21,919 nucleotides of DNA from an uncultured Planctomycetales bacterium (GTDB lineage: Bacteria > Planctomycetota > Planctomycetia > Pirellulales > Thermoguttaceae), in the NCBI GenBank assembly GCA_937889015.1, contig CALARR010000439.1, positions 1 to 21,919 on the forward strand, written 5' to 3'. Of this stretch, positions 21,265 to 21,919 are shown in pieces (position 1 is the stretch's first letter; every line of letters starts with the position of its first letter). The position numbers were made by a program, and so were the translations under genes. Below the pieces are notes generated by a model. It made no database searches. It worked only from the letters and a program-made list of their open reading frames with translations, and had not been told where the DNA came from.

Positions 21265-21919
21265 GGCCGCGTCTCCCGCAGCAGGGCCTGGAAACGCGGC
21301 ACCTCGGCCCAACAGGCCTCGAAACGCGCGCGGCTGATGGCATGATTGCCGAAGAACACGTCCTCGAAGGCGACCATTGTCTGTTCCAGCAGGCCGCGAA
21401 GGCCCGCCATCCTGGGCACTTCACGCAGATACTGGCGATTGGTCTTGCCCTTGGCCAGCCGGATGAACTGGTGCTTGTCCAACTGCGACAACTGGTAGCT
21501 GAACAGATAAAGCACGGCCTGGGCGAAGTCGCCCTGCTGATAGAGCCGGGTGGCCGCGGCCAACAAGTCGCCGCGCGCGTCCTGCACGGCAATGGGCAGG
21601 TATTGAATGGCCGTCTCCGACAACTCCTTACCGTCCGACGCGTGAAGGGAGCGGCGACGGGCCAAGAAATAGCCGATCAGATAGTAGAGCAAGACGCCCA
21701 GCAAGACGGCCAACAGCAGCCAGGCGGCGTACTGCAAGAACGAGTTGGGGATCGAGAACTTAGGAAGCCAGTCGGCCAGCCAGGACCAGTCGTAGGGCGC
21801 CGACACATCAATGCGGCGGACGTCGTCGCTGGCCGCGTCGTACCAGGGGAATCCGCCCCAGCCGTCCAGCGCCTTGCGGCCCGACTCGACGGCCGTGTCG
21901 GGGCCGCCGGCCGCCGCCA
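21261..21919 (-). CDS. DUF4129-type protein, 5' part outside the window
   Basis: The frame is open from the window edge to the TGA at 21261-21263 and reads ESGRKALDGWGGFPWYDAAS then DDVRRIDVSAPYDWSWLADW, so the real start lies beyond 21919. A GTG at 21806 could be called as a start but would discard this conserved-looking segment. A transmembrane helix (YAAWLLLAVLLGVLLYYLIG) follows, then a cytoplasmic helical domain: AATRLYQQGDFAQAVLYLFS, LDKHQFIRLAKGKTNRQYLR and FEDVFFGNHAISRARFEACW. The last is the DUF4129 signature around a [FY]E..[FY]FG segment. It overlaps the DUF4350 start by four bases. Family members occur in MoxR/DUF58 operons; biochemical role unknown. Confidence 0.82.
   Translation of the reverse strand, partial: AAAGGPDTAVESGRKALDGWGGFPWYDAASDDVRRIDVSAPYDWSWLADWLPKFSIPNSFLQYAAWLLLAVLLGVLLYYLIGYFLARRRSLHASDGKELSETAIQYLPIAVQDARGDLLAAATRLYQQGDFAQAVLYLFSYQLSQLDKHQFIRLAKGKTNRQYLREVPRMAGLRGLLEQTMVAFEDVFFGNHAISRARFEACWAEVPRFQALLRETRP

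Overview
The window looks like a chromosomal piece of a high-GC planctomycete (Planctomycetota, probably Pirellulales-like). The grounds are several secreted sulfatases, a Tat-exported aminotransferase, an orphan pseudopilin, a MoxR/DUF58/DUF4350/DUF4129 operon, and intergenic regions full of dispersed repeats. The placement comes from gene content and style, not from a marker gene.

Layout. (1) 136-4685, plus strand: two paralogous secreted proteins of the neutral/alkaline ceramidase-like family flank a DegT/DnrJ/EryC1 PLP aminotransferase that carries a Tat signal. (2) 4686-7054: a lone type II secretion-type pseudopilin on the minus strand (5186-6049) lies between two repeat-rich non-coding stretches. 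(3) 16490 down to 7055, minus strand: a polysaccharide-processing run that starts from one candidate promoter (16545-16574). In transcription order it holds a sulfatase, a glycoside-hydrolase-like TIM-barrel protein whose start lies one base after the sulfatase stop, a 1235-residue protein joining a complete sulfatase to a complete GH32 fructan hydrolase, and a third sulfatase. Just upstream (16836-17441) is a small secreted concanavalin-A-like protein. Together these suggest desulfation plus glycosidic cleavage of a sulfated glycan, possibly fructan-containing, outside the cytoplasm. (4) 21919 down to 17534, minus strand: DUF4129 (cut by the window edge), a DUF4350 lipoprotein, MoxR ATPase and DUF58, with ATGA and GTGA stop/start overlaps typical of the operon.

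The most unusual content is repeats. An 81-bp family (exactly 27 codons) occurs as in-frame tandem pairs inside the sulfatase-GH32 gene and the DUF4350 gene, as a degraded copy inside another sulfatase, and as two intergenic copies, one of which has acquired in-frame stop codons. It adds 54 residues to each of two unrelated proteins without breaking them, much like the Rickettsia palindromic elements known from other bacteria. A second family is a REPIN-like pair of GTAG-headed hairpins (16629-16817) with a decayed relative at 4897-5070. A third is a 45-bp hairpin-forming repeat found in opposite orientations on both sides of the first gene. Low-complexity repeats run into the ends of genes: two stop codons and one signal peptide lie inside them. 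No tRNA, rRNA, CRISPR array or transposase gene was seen.
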